From the NCBI RefSeq assembly GCF_014635245.1, contig NZ_BMCP01000001.1:806001-870000 (forward strand): a DNA stretch of 64,000 nt. Direction: 5' to 3'. Below the pieces are notes generated by a model. It saw nothing but the letters and a program-made list of their open reading frames with translations. It was not told the DNA's origin and made no database searches. Below are positions 54,023 through 62,687 of this stretch, piece after piece. Position numbers and translations under genes: made by a program. Source of the stretch: Agaricicola taiwanensis. Its GTDB lineage: Bacteria > Pseudomonadota > Alphaproteobacteria > Rhizobiales > Methylopilaceae. Positions within the stretch are counted from its first letter, which is position 1. Every line of letters begins with the position of its first letter.

Positions 54023-54835
54023 ATGAGAGGCTCACGTCTTCTGGTTCTTGGGGTTGCCATCGTGGCGGGCGGTGCTGCTGCGCTGTTGTCGCGCGGCGGA
54101 GATGCGCCTGCCCCGGTCGTGGTCAAGCAGGAAGCCGCTGCTCCGGCGATGGAAACGACTAAGGTTCTGGTCGCCGGCAGCGAGATTCCCATGGGCAGCG
54201 CCATCAAGGCGGAGCAACTCACCTGGAGAACCTGGCCCAGCGCGGATGCCGCGAGCTTTATCAAGCAACAGCCCGGAACCGATCAGAAGGGTGAATATGT
54301 CGGTGCCATCGCCAGGCAATCTTTCGTGGCGGGCGAGCCGATCAACGACAACAAGCTGATCAAATCCGGATCAGGCTTTATGTCCGCCATTCTGCCGTCA
54401 GGCATGCGTGCCATCGCAACCGAGATCTCGGCCGAAACAGGTGCGGGCGGCTTCATTCTGCCGAACGATCGTGTCGACGTTCTTCTGACGCGCCGCGAGA
54501 ACATCAACGGTGTGGAGCAGTTCGTTTCCTCGACCCTGCTTACAAACGTGCGCACCCTCGCCATCGACCAGACCGTCGAGGACCAGAACGGCAAGAAAGT
54601 GGTCGTCGGCCGCACGGCCACGCTCGAACTTCTGCCCAAGCAAGCCGAGGCGCTCGCTCTTTCTCGGCAGCTGGGAACCATTTCGCTGGCTCTGCGCCCG
54701 ATGGTCGACACCAATCCAGAAGGCTTGGTGGGTGGCGCGCTCCCGCAATTCGGTGAAGCGCTGCAAGGTAAACCCGGTGAAGCCAATCGCCTCAATGTCG
54801 TGCGCTACGGTGTGACAACGCAGGCCGTACAGTGA
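54023..54835 (+). CDS. cpaB: Flp pilus assembly protein CpaB/RcpC
   Basis: This 270-residue periplasmic protein has an N-terminal hydrophobic signal (MRGSRLLVLGVAIVAGGAAA) and an SAF domain (TTKVLVAGSEIPMGSAIKAE then QLTWRTWPS; AIARQSFVAGEPINDNKLIK). The RcpC/CpaB domain SGMRAIATEISAETGAGGFI and LPNDRVDVLLTRRENING follows. It works with the secretin CpaC at the outer membrane. It leads the assembly operon cpaB-cpaC-cpaD-cpaE-cpaF-tadB-tadC. Confidence 0.95.
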   Translation: MRGSRLLVLGVAIVAGGAAALLSRGGDAPAPVVVKQEAAAPAMETTKVLVAGSEIPMGSAIKAEQLTWRTWPSADAASFIKQQPGTDQKGEYVGAIARQSFVAGEPINDNKLIKSGSGFMSAILPSGMRAIATEISAETGAGGFILPNDRVDVLLTRRENINGVEQFVSSTLLTNVRTLAIDQTVEDQNGKKVVVGRTATLELLPKQAEALALSRQLGTISLALRPMVDTNPEGLVGGALPQFGEALQGKPGEANRLNVVRYGVTTQAVQ

Positions 54836-54872
54836 TTTCAGGAAGGCCGCAGGCCTTGAAGGGGATGGGGAA

Positions 54873-56303
54873 ATGAGCATTGGGGGCAAGATCGGCAGGA
54901 TCGTCCTGGCCGCCGCGATCGCCTGCGCACCAGGTGCCGTGCCGGCGCAGGCCGCGGACGCGCCGGTCGGCGGCGGGATGCTGCATTATGGCGGCTCCAA
55001 GCAGGTCGAGCTCGGCATCGGCAAATCCATGGTCGTCGAACTGCCGCGGGATGCCAGCGAAGTCATCGTCGCCGATCCCAAGATCGCCAATGCCGTCGTG
55101 CGGTCGGCACGGCGGGCTTTCCTCATCGGTGTCGCCGGCGGCGCCACGAGCATCATCTTCATCGACGCGCAGGGCCAGCAGATCGTCGCGCTCGATGTGG
55201 TGGTCGCACGCGACGTCGGTGCGCTGCAAGCTTCGCTGCGCACGATACTTCCCGAGTCTCCGATCGACGTGCGCTCTGTGGGCGATTCCATCATGGTCAC
55301 CGGCTCGGTACGCTCGGCCCAGGACGCTCAGACTGCCGTCGCGCTCGCCGGCCAGTTTGTGGGGGATCCCGCGAAGGTCATCAATTCTCTGGCTGTTACC
55401 GAACGTGATCAGGTTCTTCTGAAGGTCACGGTTGCTGAAGTGCAGCGCAATATAGCCAAGCAGCTCGGCATCAATTGGGATGCAGCCTATCAAATCGGAA
55501 CGACGATCATCGGCGGAGGCTCCAATCCTGGCTTCGCCTTTGGCGATGCTTTGGCCAACATTATCGATCCCACCACGGGCAACGTTATCGCCGGTGGTAA
55601 CGGCATCGGCGCGGCGTTTCAGAACTCTCGTGGAGAGGGCGCTGTCAATCTTCGCGCGCTGGAAGAAAATGGCGTGATGCGGACTTTGGCGGAGCCAAAT
55701 CTCACCGCCATCTCCGGTGAAACCGCACAGTTCCTTGCTGGCGGCGAGTTCCCGGTGCCAACCGGCCGCACCTGTACGCCTGATAACGGCTGTAACGTCA
55801 GCATCGAATTCAAGAAGTTCGGCGTCTCGCTCGGATTCACACCTGTGGTCCTTACAGGCGGACGCATCAGCCTGAAGGTCAACACGGAAGTCAGCGAGCT
55901 CTCCAACGAAGGCGCTTTCACTCAGACCGACGGCTTTACCATTCCAAGTCTTCGCGTGCGCCGTGCCGATACGACTGTTGAGGTCCCCTCCGGCGGCGCC
56001 ATTGCACTCGCCGGCATGATACAGCAGTCGACCCGACAGGCTATGGCTGGCATCCCAGGCGCCAAGGACATTCCCATCATCGGCACGCTGTTCCGCAGCC
56101 GGGACTTCCTGAAGGCTGAAACCGAGCTTGTGATCTTCGTGACGCCCTACATTGCGAAAGCGACTCGGCCGGATGCCATGGCGCGGCCCGATGATGGGTT
56201 CATCACGTCCAGCGACGGTGAAGCCTACTTCCTGGGGCGGATGAACAAGGTTTACGGCATCCGGCCCACGGACGCCTCGCAGGTTGGATTTATCGTCGAC
56301 TGA
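54873..56303 (+). CDS. cpaC: Secretin CpaC/RcpA
   Basis: This 476-residue outer-membrane secretin forms the channel for the Flp pilus. A signal peptide is followed by an N-terminal pilus-formation domain (LGIGKSMVVELPRDASEVIV), a BON-like part, and the secretin core (VLLKVTVAEVQRNIAKQLGI, then LEENGVMRTLAEPNLTAISG, ETAQFLAGGEFPVPTG, and VPSGGAIALAGMIQQSTRQA). Its tail is ELVIFVTPYIAKATRPD. The stop overlaps the start of cpaD. It pairs with the CpaC-N-like protein at 52381 on the opposite strand. Confidence 0.96.
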   Translation: MSIGGKIGRIVLAAAIACAPGAVPAQAADAPVGGGMLHYGGSKQVELGIGKSMVVELPRDASEVIVADPKIANAVVRSARRAFLIGVAGGATSIIFIDAQGQQIVALDVVVARDVGALQASLRTILPESPIDVRSVGDSIMVTGSVRSAQDAQTAVALAGQFVGDPAKVINSLAVTERDQVLLKVTVAEVQRNIAKQLGINWDAAYQIGTTIIGGGSNPGFAFGDALANIIDPTTGNVIAGGNGIGAAFQNSRGEGAVNLRALEENGVMRTLAEPNLTAISGETAQFLAGGEFPVPTGRTCTPDNGCNVSIEFKKFGVSLGFTPVVLTGGRISLKVNTEVSELSNEGAFTQTDGFTIPSLRVRRADTTVEVPSGGAIALAGMIQQSTRQAMAGIPGAKDIPIIGTLFRSRDFLKAETELVIFVTPYIAKATRPDAMARPDDGFITSSDGEAYFLGRMNKVYGIRPTDASQVGFIVD

Positions 56304-57052
56304 TGTCGTGGAGCTTCGAGATGATACGAACTGAAGACATCAGAAGATCGGGGCAGATCATGGTGCTCGCCGCCATGGCGTTCGGGCTTGGTGCCTGCGC
56401 ATCCGATCCCGTCACGACCGCTTCGCTCGCGCAGACCTACAGGGACCGGCATCCGATCGTGGTCACGGAAGCTGCCGAGACGCTGGATCTCGTGCCGGGC
56501 GGTGGTCCGGGTGGTCTGACCGAGCGGCAGCGCGAGGACATCCGCGGCTTCGCGAAGGAGTGGCGGGAACAGGGCCGCGGGTTGGTCCGGATCGAAATGC
56601 CGAAGGGCGGCGCGACGGATACGGCCGCGGCTCACACAGTGCGGGGCATTAGGACTGAGCTAACCGCTGGCGGCATACCCTCTCGGGCTATGACAACCTC
56701 AACCTATCCAGCAAGCCATCCGGCGCAGCTTGCGCCGGTCCGGCTGTCGTTTCCCAAACTGGCGGCCGATGTTGCCTCAGTATGTGGGCAATGGCCGGAA
56801 GATATCGGCAATAGCCTGACATCGCGCCAAGGTCGAAACAATGGCGACTACAGCAACTTCGGCTGCGCCTATCAAAAGAATATGGCGGCCATGATCGCGG
56901 ATCCTGAAGATATTATCCGCCCGCGTGCCGAAACTCCGGCGAGCGGCGCCCGTCGCGCCACCATCATGGACAAATACATCAAGGGCGAGGCCACAGGTGC
57001 GCAGCCGCCGATCGGTTCGGAAGACACCTCCATCAGCGAGGTCGGACAATGA
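56303..57052 (+). CDS. cpaD: Pilus assembly lipoprotein CpaD
   Basis: This 249-residue protein has a hydrophobic segment ending LGACASDPVTTASLA, a lipobox-like cysteine, so it is probably an outer-membrane lipoprotein. The CpaD family region is IRTELTAGGIPSRAMTTSTY and later DIGNSLTSRQGRNNGDYSNF with GCAYQKNMAAMIADPEDIIR. It supports assembly of the secretin CpaC, whose gene overlaps it. The start overlaps the CpaC stop (TGATG), and its stop overlaps cpaE by 4 bp. Confidence 0.93.
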   Translation: MSWSFEMIRTEDIRRSGQIMVLAAMAFGLGACASDPVTTASLAQTYRDRHPIVVTEAAETLDLVPGGGPGGLTERQREDIRGFAKEWREQGRGLVRIEMPKGGATDTAAAHTVRGIRTELTAGGIPSRAMTTSTYPASHPAQLAPVRLSFPKLAADVASVCGQWPEDIGNSLTSRQGRNNGDYSNFGCAYQKNMAAMIADPEDIIRPRAETPASGARRATIMDKYIKGEATGAQPPIGSEDTSISEVGQ

Positions 57053-58320
57053 GCCAGATCGGTCATGGCGATGACGACAACAATCAAGCGGCGGAGCACA
57101 ATGTCATCGCTCCGCTTCCGAGGGTGTCGATCCAGGCCTTTTGTGAGACGCCGGCGATCGCCCAATTGATGCAGTCCGCCGCGCTCGACCGTCGCATGTC
57201 GAAGGCGCACGTCAAGGTGCAGATGGGCGGCATACCAGCGGCAGTTGAGGCTTATCGAAGCGCGCCAACGCCCAACGTTATCGTGCTCGAAAGCGATGCG
57301 AAGCGCGAGGTTGTGCTTGAGGGCCTCGACAAGCTTTCCGCCTTCTGCGATGCCGGCACCAAGGTTGTTATCATCGGCAAGCTCAATGATGTGGTGCTCT
57401 ATCGCGAGCTCATGCGCCGCGGGGTCAGTGAATATCTGGTTGGTCCGATCACGGAACTTGAGCTGATCGCCACGCTTTCCGAGATCTTCCGCGCACCTGA
57501 TTCCGAGCCCGTCGGCCGAACCATTGCCTTCGTCGGCGCGAAAGGTGGCTCAGGCGCTTCGACGGTTGCTCACAATGTGTCCTGGGCCATTGCCCGGGAC
57601 ATGGCGCTGGATTCGGTGATCGTCGATCTCGACCTCGCCTTTGGAACGGCCGGTCTCGATTTCAATCAGGATCCTCCACAGGGCGTGGCCGAAGCGGTCT
57701 TCACCGCGGACAGGCTCGACAGCAATGTCGTCGATCGGCTCCTGGCAAAGTGCACGGAACACCTCAGTCTGCTTGCCGCACCCTCGACGCTCGATCGGCC
57801 CTATGACTTTCGAGAGGACGCGTTCGATCCACTGCTTGATATCCTGCGCGCGAACATTCCTTGCATCGTTCTTGATGTCCCTCACGTGTGGAGCTCCTGG
57901 GCGAAGCGCTCTCTCGTTATCGCCGATGAGATCGTCGTAGTCGCCGAGCCGGACCTGGCAAACTTGCGCAATGCGAAGAACATCTTCGACAAGCTGAAGG
58001 CCGAGCGCCCGAACGACGCGCAACCGAGGCTTGTTCTGAATAAGATCGGTTTGACCAAACGCCCCGAGATCAAGCCATCGGATTTCGCCAAGGCGCTCGA
58101 TACCGATCCCATCGGAACGATCGGTTTCGACGCGCAGGTCTTCGGCACCGCGTCGAACAACGGCCAGATGATCGCCGAAACATCAGCCTCTCATAAGGCT
58201 AACGAAGGCTTTCTCGACATCGCGCGGGTGGTGACAGGGCGAGCGGAAGTGCGTGTCCAGAAACGTGGCATCATGTCCCTGGCTCCGATCCTGACCAAGC
58301 TTTCCAAGAAATCAGCCTGA
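57049..58320 (+). CDS. cpaE: Pilus assembly MinD-like ATPase CpaE/TadZ
   Basis: This is a 423-residue protein with an N-terminal receiver-like domain (residues about 25-145, VIVLESDAKREVVLEGLDKL and then VVIIGKLNDVVLYRELMRRG) and a ParA/MinD ATPase domain (AFVGAKGGSGASTVAHNVSW as the deviant Walker A). VIVDLDLAFGTAGLDFNQDP and later VLDVPHVWSSWAKRSLVIAD follow. It positions the pilus machine at the cell pole. It overlaps cpaD by 4 bp and lies 14 bp before cpaF. Confidence 0.95.
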   Translation: MSQIGHGDDDNNQAAEHNVIAPLPRVSIQAFCETPAIAQLMQSAALDRRMSKAHVKVQMGGIPAAVEAYRSAPTPNVIVLESDAKREVVLEGLDKLSAFCDAGTKVVIIGKLNDVVLYRELMRRGVSEYLVGPITELELIATLSEIFRAPDSEPVGRTIAFVGAKGGSGASTVAHNVSWAIARDMALDSVIVDLDLAFGTAGLDFNQDPPQGVAEAVFTADRLDSNVVDRLLAKCTEHLSLLAAPSTLDRPYDFREDAFDPLLDILRANIPCIVLDVPHVWSSWAKRSLVIADEIVVVAEPDLANLRNAKNIFDKLKAERPNDAQPRLVLNKIGLTKRPEIKPSDFAKALDTDPIGTIGFDAQVFGTASNNGQMIAETSASHKANEGFLDIARVVTGRAEVRVQKRGIMSLAPILTKLSKKSA

Positions 58321-58334
58321 CAGTCGGTACATTC

Positions 58335-59783
58335 ATGTTCGGCAAACGTGGCCCCTCAGATAGCTCCTCGATCCAGCCGGTGCCGGCGAAGCCGGCGGCT
58401 GCGGAGCCGGCCGCCGTTCCCGCTCCTGAGCGCCGCACCAACCAGGTCATAGCGCCCGAAGTCGTTCATGATGCGGGCGCGCCCAAAAGATCCGCCGCCT
58501 ATTACACGATGAAAAGCGCGATCTTTTCGGCGCTTATCGAAGCCATCGATATCGCTCAGCTCGGGCGCCTCGATCAGGATGCCGCTCGCGAGGAGATCCG
58601 CGATGTCGTGAACGACATCATCTCCATCAAGAACATCGTGATGTCGATCGCCGAGCAGGAGGAGCTGCTCGACGACATCTGCAATGACGTTCTCGGCTAT
58701 GGTCCCCTCGAGCCATTGCTAGCGCGCGATGACATCGCCGACATCATGGTCAATGGCGCCAGCAAGACCTACATCGAAGTTGGCGGCAAGATTCAGCTGA
58801 CGAACATTCGTTTCCGCGACAACGCGCAGCTTCTGAACATCTGCCAGCGCATCGTGAGCCAAGTCGGCCGCCGCGTCGATGAATCATCTCCCATATGCGA
58901 TGCCCGCCTGCAGGACGGCAGCCGCGTCAACGTCATCGCGCCGCCGCTCGCCATCGATGGCGCGGCCCTGACCATCCGCAAGTTCAAAAAGGACAAGCTC
59001 ACGCTCGATCAGCTCGTGCGCTTCGGCTCCATCTCGGCCGAGGGCGCGGAAATCCTGCGCATCATCGGGCGTGTTCGCTGCAACAGCATCGTCTCCGGCG
59101 GCACGGGTTCGGGAAAAACCACGCTCCTGAACTGCCTGACGCGTGCCATCGACCTCGATGAGCGCATCATCACCTGCGAGGATACGGCGGAACTGCAACT
59201 GCAGCAGCCTCATGTGGTCCGGCTGGAGACACGCCCGCCGAATATTGAAGGTGAGGGCGAGATCACCATGCGCGATCTCGTCAAGAACTGCCTGCGTATG
59301 CGTCCTGAACGCATCATTGTGGGTGAGGTGCGTGGGCCGGAGGCCTTCGACCTCCTGCAGGCCATGAACACGGGCCACGATGGTTCCATGGGCACGCTGC
59401 ATGCCAACAGCCCGCGCGAAGCCCTTTCCCGTATGGAAGGCATGATCTCCATGGGCGGGTTTAATCTGCCCGTCCGGACGATCCGCGAAATGATCTGCAG
59501 CTCCGTCGACGTCATCATCCAGACGCAGCGCCTGCGCGATGGTTCACGTCGCATCACCCACGTAACGGAAGTGCTGGGCATGGAGGGTGATGTCATCACC
59601 ACCCAGGATCTCTTCGTCTATGAGATCGTTGGTGAGGATGCGAACGGAAAGTTCATCGGCCACCATAAGTCGACGGGCATCGGCCGCCCCAATTTTTGGG
59701 ATCGCGCCCGCTACTATGGCGAAGAGCACAATCTGGCGCGGGCGCTCGATGAATCAGAGCGCCGCCAAGCCGGCGCTGCCTAA
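58335..59783 (+). CDS. cpaF: Pilus assembly ATPase CpaF/TadA
   Basis: This 482-residue type II/IV secretion ATPase powers Flp pilus assembly. It carries Walker A ([20 protein letters not shown], residue about 256), an acidic [20 protein letters not shown], Walker B and His boxes ([20 protein letters not shown], then [20 protein letters not shown]). The N-terminal part has [20 protein letters not shown]. The ATP-binding protein faces the cytosol and drives TadB/TadC. It is followed by tadB after 11 bp. Confidence 0.97.
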   Translation: MFGKRGPSDSSSIQPVPAKPAAAEPAAVPAPERRTNQVIAPEVVHDAGAPKRSAAYYTMKSAIFSALIEAIDIAQLGRLDQDAAREEIRDVVNDIISIKNIVMSIAEQEELLDDICNDVLGYGPLEPLLARDDIADIMVNGASKTYIEVGGKIQLTNIRFRDNAQLLNICQRIVSQVGRRVDESSPICDARLQDGSRVNVIAPPLAIDGAALTIRKFKKDKLTLDQLVRFGSISAEGAEILRIIGRVRCNSIVSGGTGSGKTTLLNCLTRAIDLDERIITCEDTAELQLQQPHVVRLETRPPNIEGEGEITMRDLVKNCLRMRPERIIVGEVRGPEAFDLLQAMNTGHDGSMGTLHANSPREALSRMEGMISMGGFNLPVRTIREMICSSVDVIIQTQRLRDGSRRITHVTEVLGMEGDVITTQDLFVYEIVGEDANGKFIGHHKSTGIGRPNFWDRARYYGEEHNLARALDESERRQAGAA

Positions 59784-59794
59784 GGGGCCCGGGT

Positions 59795-60772
59795 ATGGAC
59801 CTCAGATTCGCCCTCACTTTCGTTCTGGTCGCGGTGTCCGTGGCGAGCGTTGCCTGGGTGATCCTGCCCTATCTCACGGGTGAGATACGCGCCGAGCGCC
59901 GCACGCAGGACATCGCCAGACGCGATGCCACCAGGCTTGCCGCTGCAAAGCCGCGCGACGCTGCCATGCGGCGCACACAGGTGGCGGAAAGCATGAAGGA
60001 GCTTGAAGACCGCCAAAAGCGGCGCAAGAACCCCTCGCTCAACCAACGCCTCGATCAGGCGGGCCTGGAGATCAGCAGGCCGCAGTTCTTCCTGTTCAGT
60101 GCGGTTGCCGCAGTCATTTTAGGCCTTGCCGTTATGGTAACGCTCAGCTCCCCGATCTATGGCCTTGCGGCGGCCTTCGCAGGCGGGCTCGGTTTCCCTC
60201 GTTGGTTCCTCAGCTATCGGCGTAAGAAGCGGCAGCAGAAGTTCCTGGATGAATTCCCCAATGCTATCGACGCCATCGTGCGCGGCGTCAAAGCCGGCTT
60301 GCCGTTGGCCGATTCTCTGCGGATCGTATCAACGGAATCCCAGGAACCGGTGCGGTCGGAATTCAAGCAGGTCATCGAGCTTCAGACAGTCGGTGTTCCT
60401 GTCGCAGAGGCCTGCGAAAAGCTCTACGAACGGGTTGGTGTGACCGAGGCGAATTTCTTCGGCATCGTTATCGCCATTCAGCAGAAGACGGGCGGCAGCC
60501 TCGCCGATACCTTGGGCAATCTTTCGAAGGTTCTGCGTGACCGAAAGAAGATGCAGGCGAAGATCAAGGCCGTCAGCATGGAGGCCAAGGCTTCGGCGAG
60601 TATCATCGGTTCGCTCCCTATCGTGATCATGGTGCTCGTCTATCTCACCAGCCCTGATTACATCGAGCTTCTGTGGACGCAGCCGCTTGGTCAAGTCATG
60701 CTCGGGTGCAGCGCCTTCTGGATGTTTTGCGGCGTGATGGTCATGCGCAAGATGATCAACTTCGATTTCTGA
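59795..60772 (+). CDS. tadB: Type II secretion F family protein TadB
   Basis: This is a 325-residue inner-membrane platform protein. A first membrane helix (LTFVLVAVSVASVAWVILPY), a cytosolic region and the T2SF domain (FLDEFPNAIDAIVRGVKAGL and PLADSLRIVSTESQEPVRSE; then FGIVIAIQQKTGGSLADTLG) are visible. Helices near 260-325 end the protein. It partners with TadC and the CpaF ATPase. Confidence 0.95.
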   Translation: MDLRFALTFVLVAVSVASVAWVILPYLTGEIRAERRTQDIARRDATRLAAAKPRDAAMRRTQVAESMKELEDRQKRRKNPSLNQRLDQAGLEISRPQFFLFSAVAAVILGLAVMVTLSSPIYGLAAAFAGGLGFPRWFLSYRRKKRQQKFLDEFPNAIDAIVRGVKAGLPLADSLRIVSTESQEPVRSEFKQVIELQTVGVPVAEACEKLYERVGVTEANFFGIVIAIQQKTGGSLADTLGNLSKVLRDRKKMQAKIKAVSMEAKASASIIGSLPIVIMVLVYLTSPDYIELLWTQPLGQVMLGCSAFWMFCGVMVMRKMINFDF

Positions 60773-60782
60773 GAGACGAGAG

Positions 60783-61757
60783 ATGTTCGATCTCATCATC
60801 GAAAAACTGCGCGACACTGATTTTCTGGTGATGACGTTCACGGCCATCGCCGCCATGGCGACGGTTCTGACCCTCGGCCTTCCCCTGCTCGCTGGCGATG
60901 ACCTGAACCGCCGCATGAAAACGGTGGCCCTGGAGCGCGACAAGATTCGGGCTCGCGAACGCGAGCGGCTGGCGCGGGAAGATCGCAGCATCGCGCGCCA
61001 GGAACCCAAAGCCTATATGAGGAAGATCGTCGAACAGCTCAAACTGTCGAAATACATCGACGCTGAGGTGGTTCGCGAACAACTCGCCATGGCCGGCTAC
61101 CGCGGACAAGCCCCTCTTGTGGCCTTCACCTTCTTCCGCTTTGCCATTCCTATCCTGGTCTTCAGCACCGCGCTGATCTACCTCTTCGTGATCGTCAAGT
61201 TGGACCAGCCTCCGCTGATCGTGCTGGGCATTGCCATAGGCGCCGCCTTCGTCGGCGTGAAGCTTCCTGATCTCTACATCAAGAATGTCGTTCAAAAGCG
61301 ACAGCTTTCGATCCGGCGGGCCTTTCCCGATGCACTGGACCTCCTTCTGATCTGCGTGGAATCGGGCATGTCCATTGAAGCGGCATTGCGCCGTGTGTCC
61401 GATGAAATCGGCGAGCAGTCACCGGCCCTGGCGGAGGAGCTCATCATCACCACGGCCGAAATGTCCTATCTGCAGGATCGGCGCCTGGCCTACGAGAACC
61501 TCGGCAAACGTACCGGTCTGGAAACAGTCCGTTCCGTTGTCGCCGCGTTGATCCAGGCGGAGAAGTTCGGCACCCCGATCGGGCAGGCCATGCGGGTGCT
61601 GGCGCAGGAAAGCCGTGACATGCGCATGGCGGATGCCGAGAAGAAGGCAGCCGGCCTGCCACCGAAGCTGACAGTGCCGATGGTCCTGTTCTTCCTGCCG
61701 GTGATTTTTATCGTGATCCTCGGCCCGGCCGCCATCCGCGTGATGGGCATCAACTAG
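60783..61757 (+). CDS. tadC: Type II secretion F family protein TadC
   Basis: This 324-residue protein is the second platform protein. Membrane helices and the T2SF domain are visible (RRAFPDALDLLLICVESGMS with IEAALRRVSDEIGEQSPALA, then LAYENLGKRTGLETVRSVVA and ALIQAEKFGTPIGQAMRVLA). It ends in two helices around LPVIFIVILGPAAIRVMGIN. It follows tadB after 10 bp and is last in the cpa-tad plus operon. The convergent tadD lies 51 bp away with only a weak T-rich hairpin between. Confidence 0.95.
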   Translation: MFDLIIEKLRDTDFLVMTFTAIAAMATVLTLGLPLLAGDDLNRRMKTVALERDKIRARERERLAREDRSIARQEPKAYMRKIVEQLKLSKYIDAEVVREQLAMAGYRGQAPLVAFTFFRFAIPILVFSTALIYLFVIVKLDQPPLIVLGIAIGAAFVGVKLPDLYIKNVVQKRQLSIRRAFPDALDLLLICVESGMSIEAALRRVSDEIGEQSPALAEELIITTAEMSYLQDRRLAYENLGKRTGLETVRSVVAALIQAEKFGTPIGQAMRVLAQESRDMRMADAEKKAAGLPPKLTVPMVLFFLPVIFIVILGPAAIRVMGIN

Positions 61758-61808
61758 AGAAAGCGCGAACACAGCGGCGATTTTTTTCGCTGCGGCCTTT
61801 CCGACGTG

Positions 61809-62579
61809 TCAGCTGTGCTGCTTGCTTGAGAGGGCGGCAACCATTTCGGCCGCACCTTTCGCGCCGAGATCAGCCGCAACCGCGGCCTCGGCGTCCGCGC
61901 GCCGGCCCTGCAGCACAAGAACCAGCGCAAGGTTCTGGCGGATGCGGGAGGTCGCCCCCGGCTGTGCCACTGCCTGCTTCAGTGCGGCCTCGGCTTTGGC
62001 AAGGTCCTTGCTGAGCACGTAGGACAGGCCGAGGTTCGACAGGATCGCCGGCTCGTTCGGCGCGATCTTGAGTGCCGTTTCGTAATAGTCGCGCGCGGCG
62101 TGAGGGCGCCCCAACTGGTCGAGGATGGCACCCTGTGCGTTCAGGATGGTCCAGTCGGGCTTCGCGGGGCTGTGCGCTTGCTTGAGCACATCCAGCGCCT
62201 GCTCCAGGCGGCCGGCGTCCGCCAGTGCGCGGCCGAAGGCGGCCAGGATGTCCTGGTTGCCCGGGTGGCGTATGGCCGCCTGTTGAAGCACCGCCACGGC
62301 CTGTGCGCTTTGGCCGGTGGCGCGAAGGGCAGAACCATAGGCCAGCGCCACACCTGCGTCGGACGGATCGGCCTCATAGCGCCGGCTGGCACGTTCTGCC
62401 AGCTGCCGCCACTCCTGCGGGCTGCGTTCCGCGGCGAGCGCACGCGAGACCGAACCGGTGGTCTCGGGGGATCGCGTGGTGGTACAGGCAGCAAGAAGAA
62501 GCGCAGTGAGAGATACCGTTAAAAGGGAAAGCTGTGGCGTCCGCACGGCAGAACTCCAGGTCGAAGACACCGTAGTCAT
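61809..62579 (-). CDS. tadD: Tetratricopeptide repeat lipoprotein TadD-like
   Basis: This is a 256-residue protein with a lipoprotein-like N-terminus (LSLLTVSLTALLLAACTTTR) and TPR repeats (GVALAYGSALRATGQSAQAV, then DILAAFGRALADAGRLEQAL, LNAQGAILDQLGRPHAARDY and NLGLSYVLSKDLAKAEAALK). TadD is a pilotin-like lipoprotein that helps secretin or pilus assembly. It is convergent with tadC and divergent from the aminopeptidase gene. Confidence 0.92.
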   Translation of the reverse strand: MTTVSSTWSSAVRTPQLSLLTVSLTALLLAACTTTRSPETTGSVSRALAAERSPQEWRQLAERASRRYEADPSDAGVALAYGSALRATGQSAQAVAVLQQAAIRHPGNQDILAAFGRALADAGRLEQALDVLKQAHSPAKPDWTILNAQGAILDQLGRPHAARDYYETALKIAPNEPAILSNLGLSYVLSKDLAKAEAALKQAVAQPGATSRIRQNLALVLVLQGRRADAEAAVAADLGAKGAAEMVAALSSKQHS

Positions 62580-62687
62580 GAACTATTAACCTTAACGCCT
62601 GATTAACCATGAGCGGGTGCGGCATCTGGCTCTGGAGGCGCGGGCCCCGGGACATGCTAGGGCGGACTGACAGCAGGAGATGCTTCC

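Noticed and set aside
61757-61808. A T-rich inverted repeat between tadC and tadD
   Set aside because: The stem (CAGCG/CGCTG) is only 5 bp around a loop with seven Ts, too weak to call a terminator.
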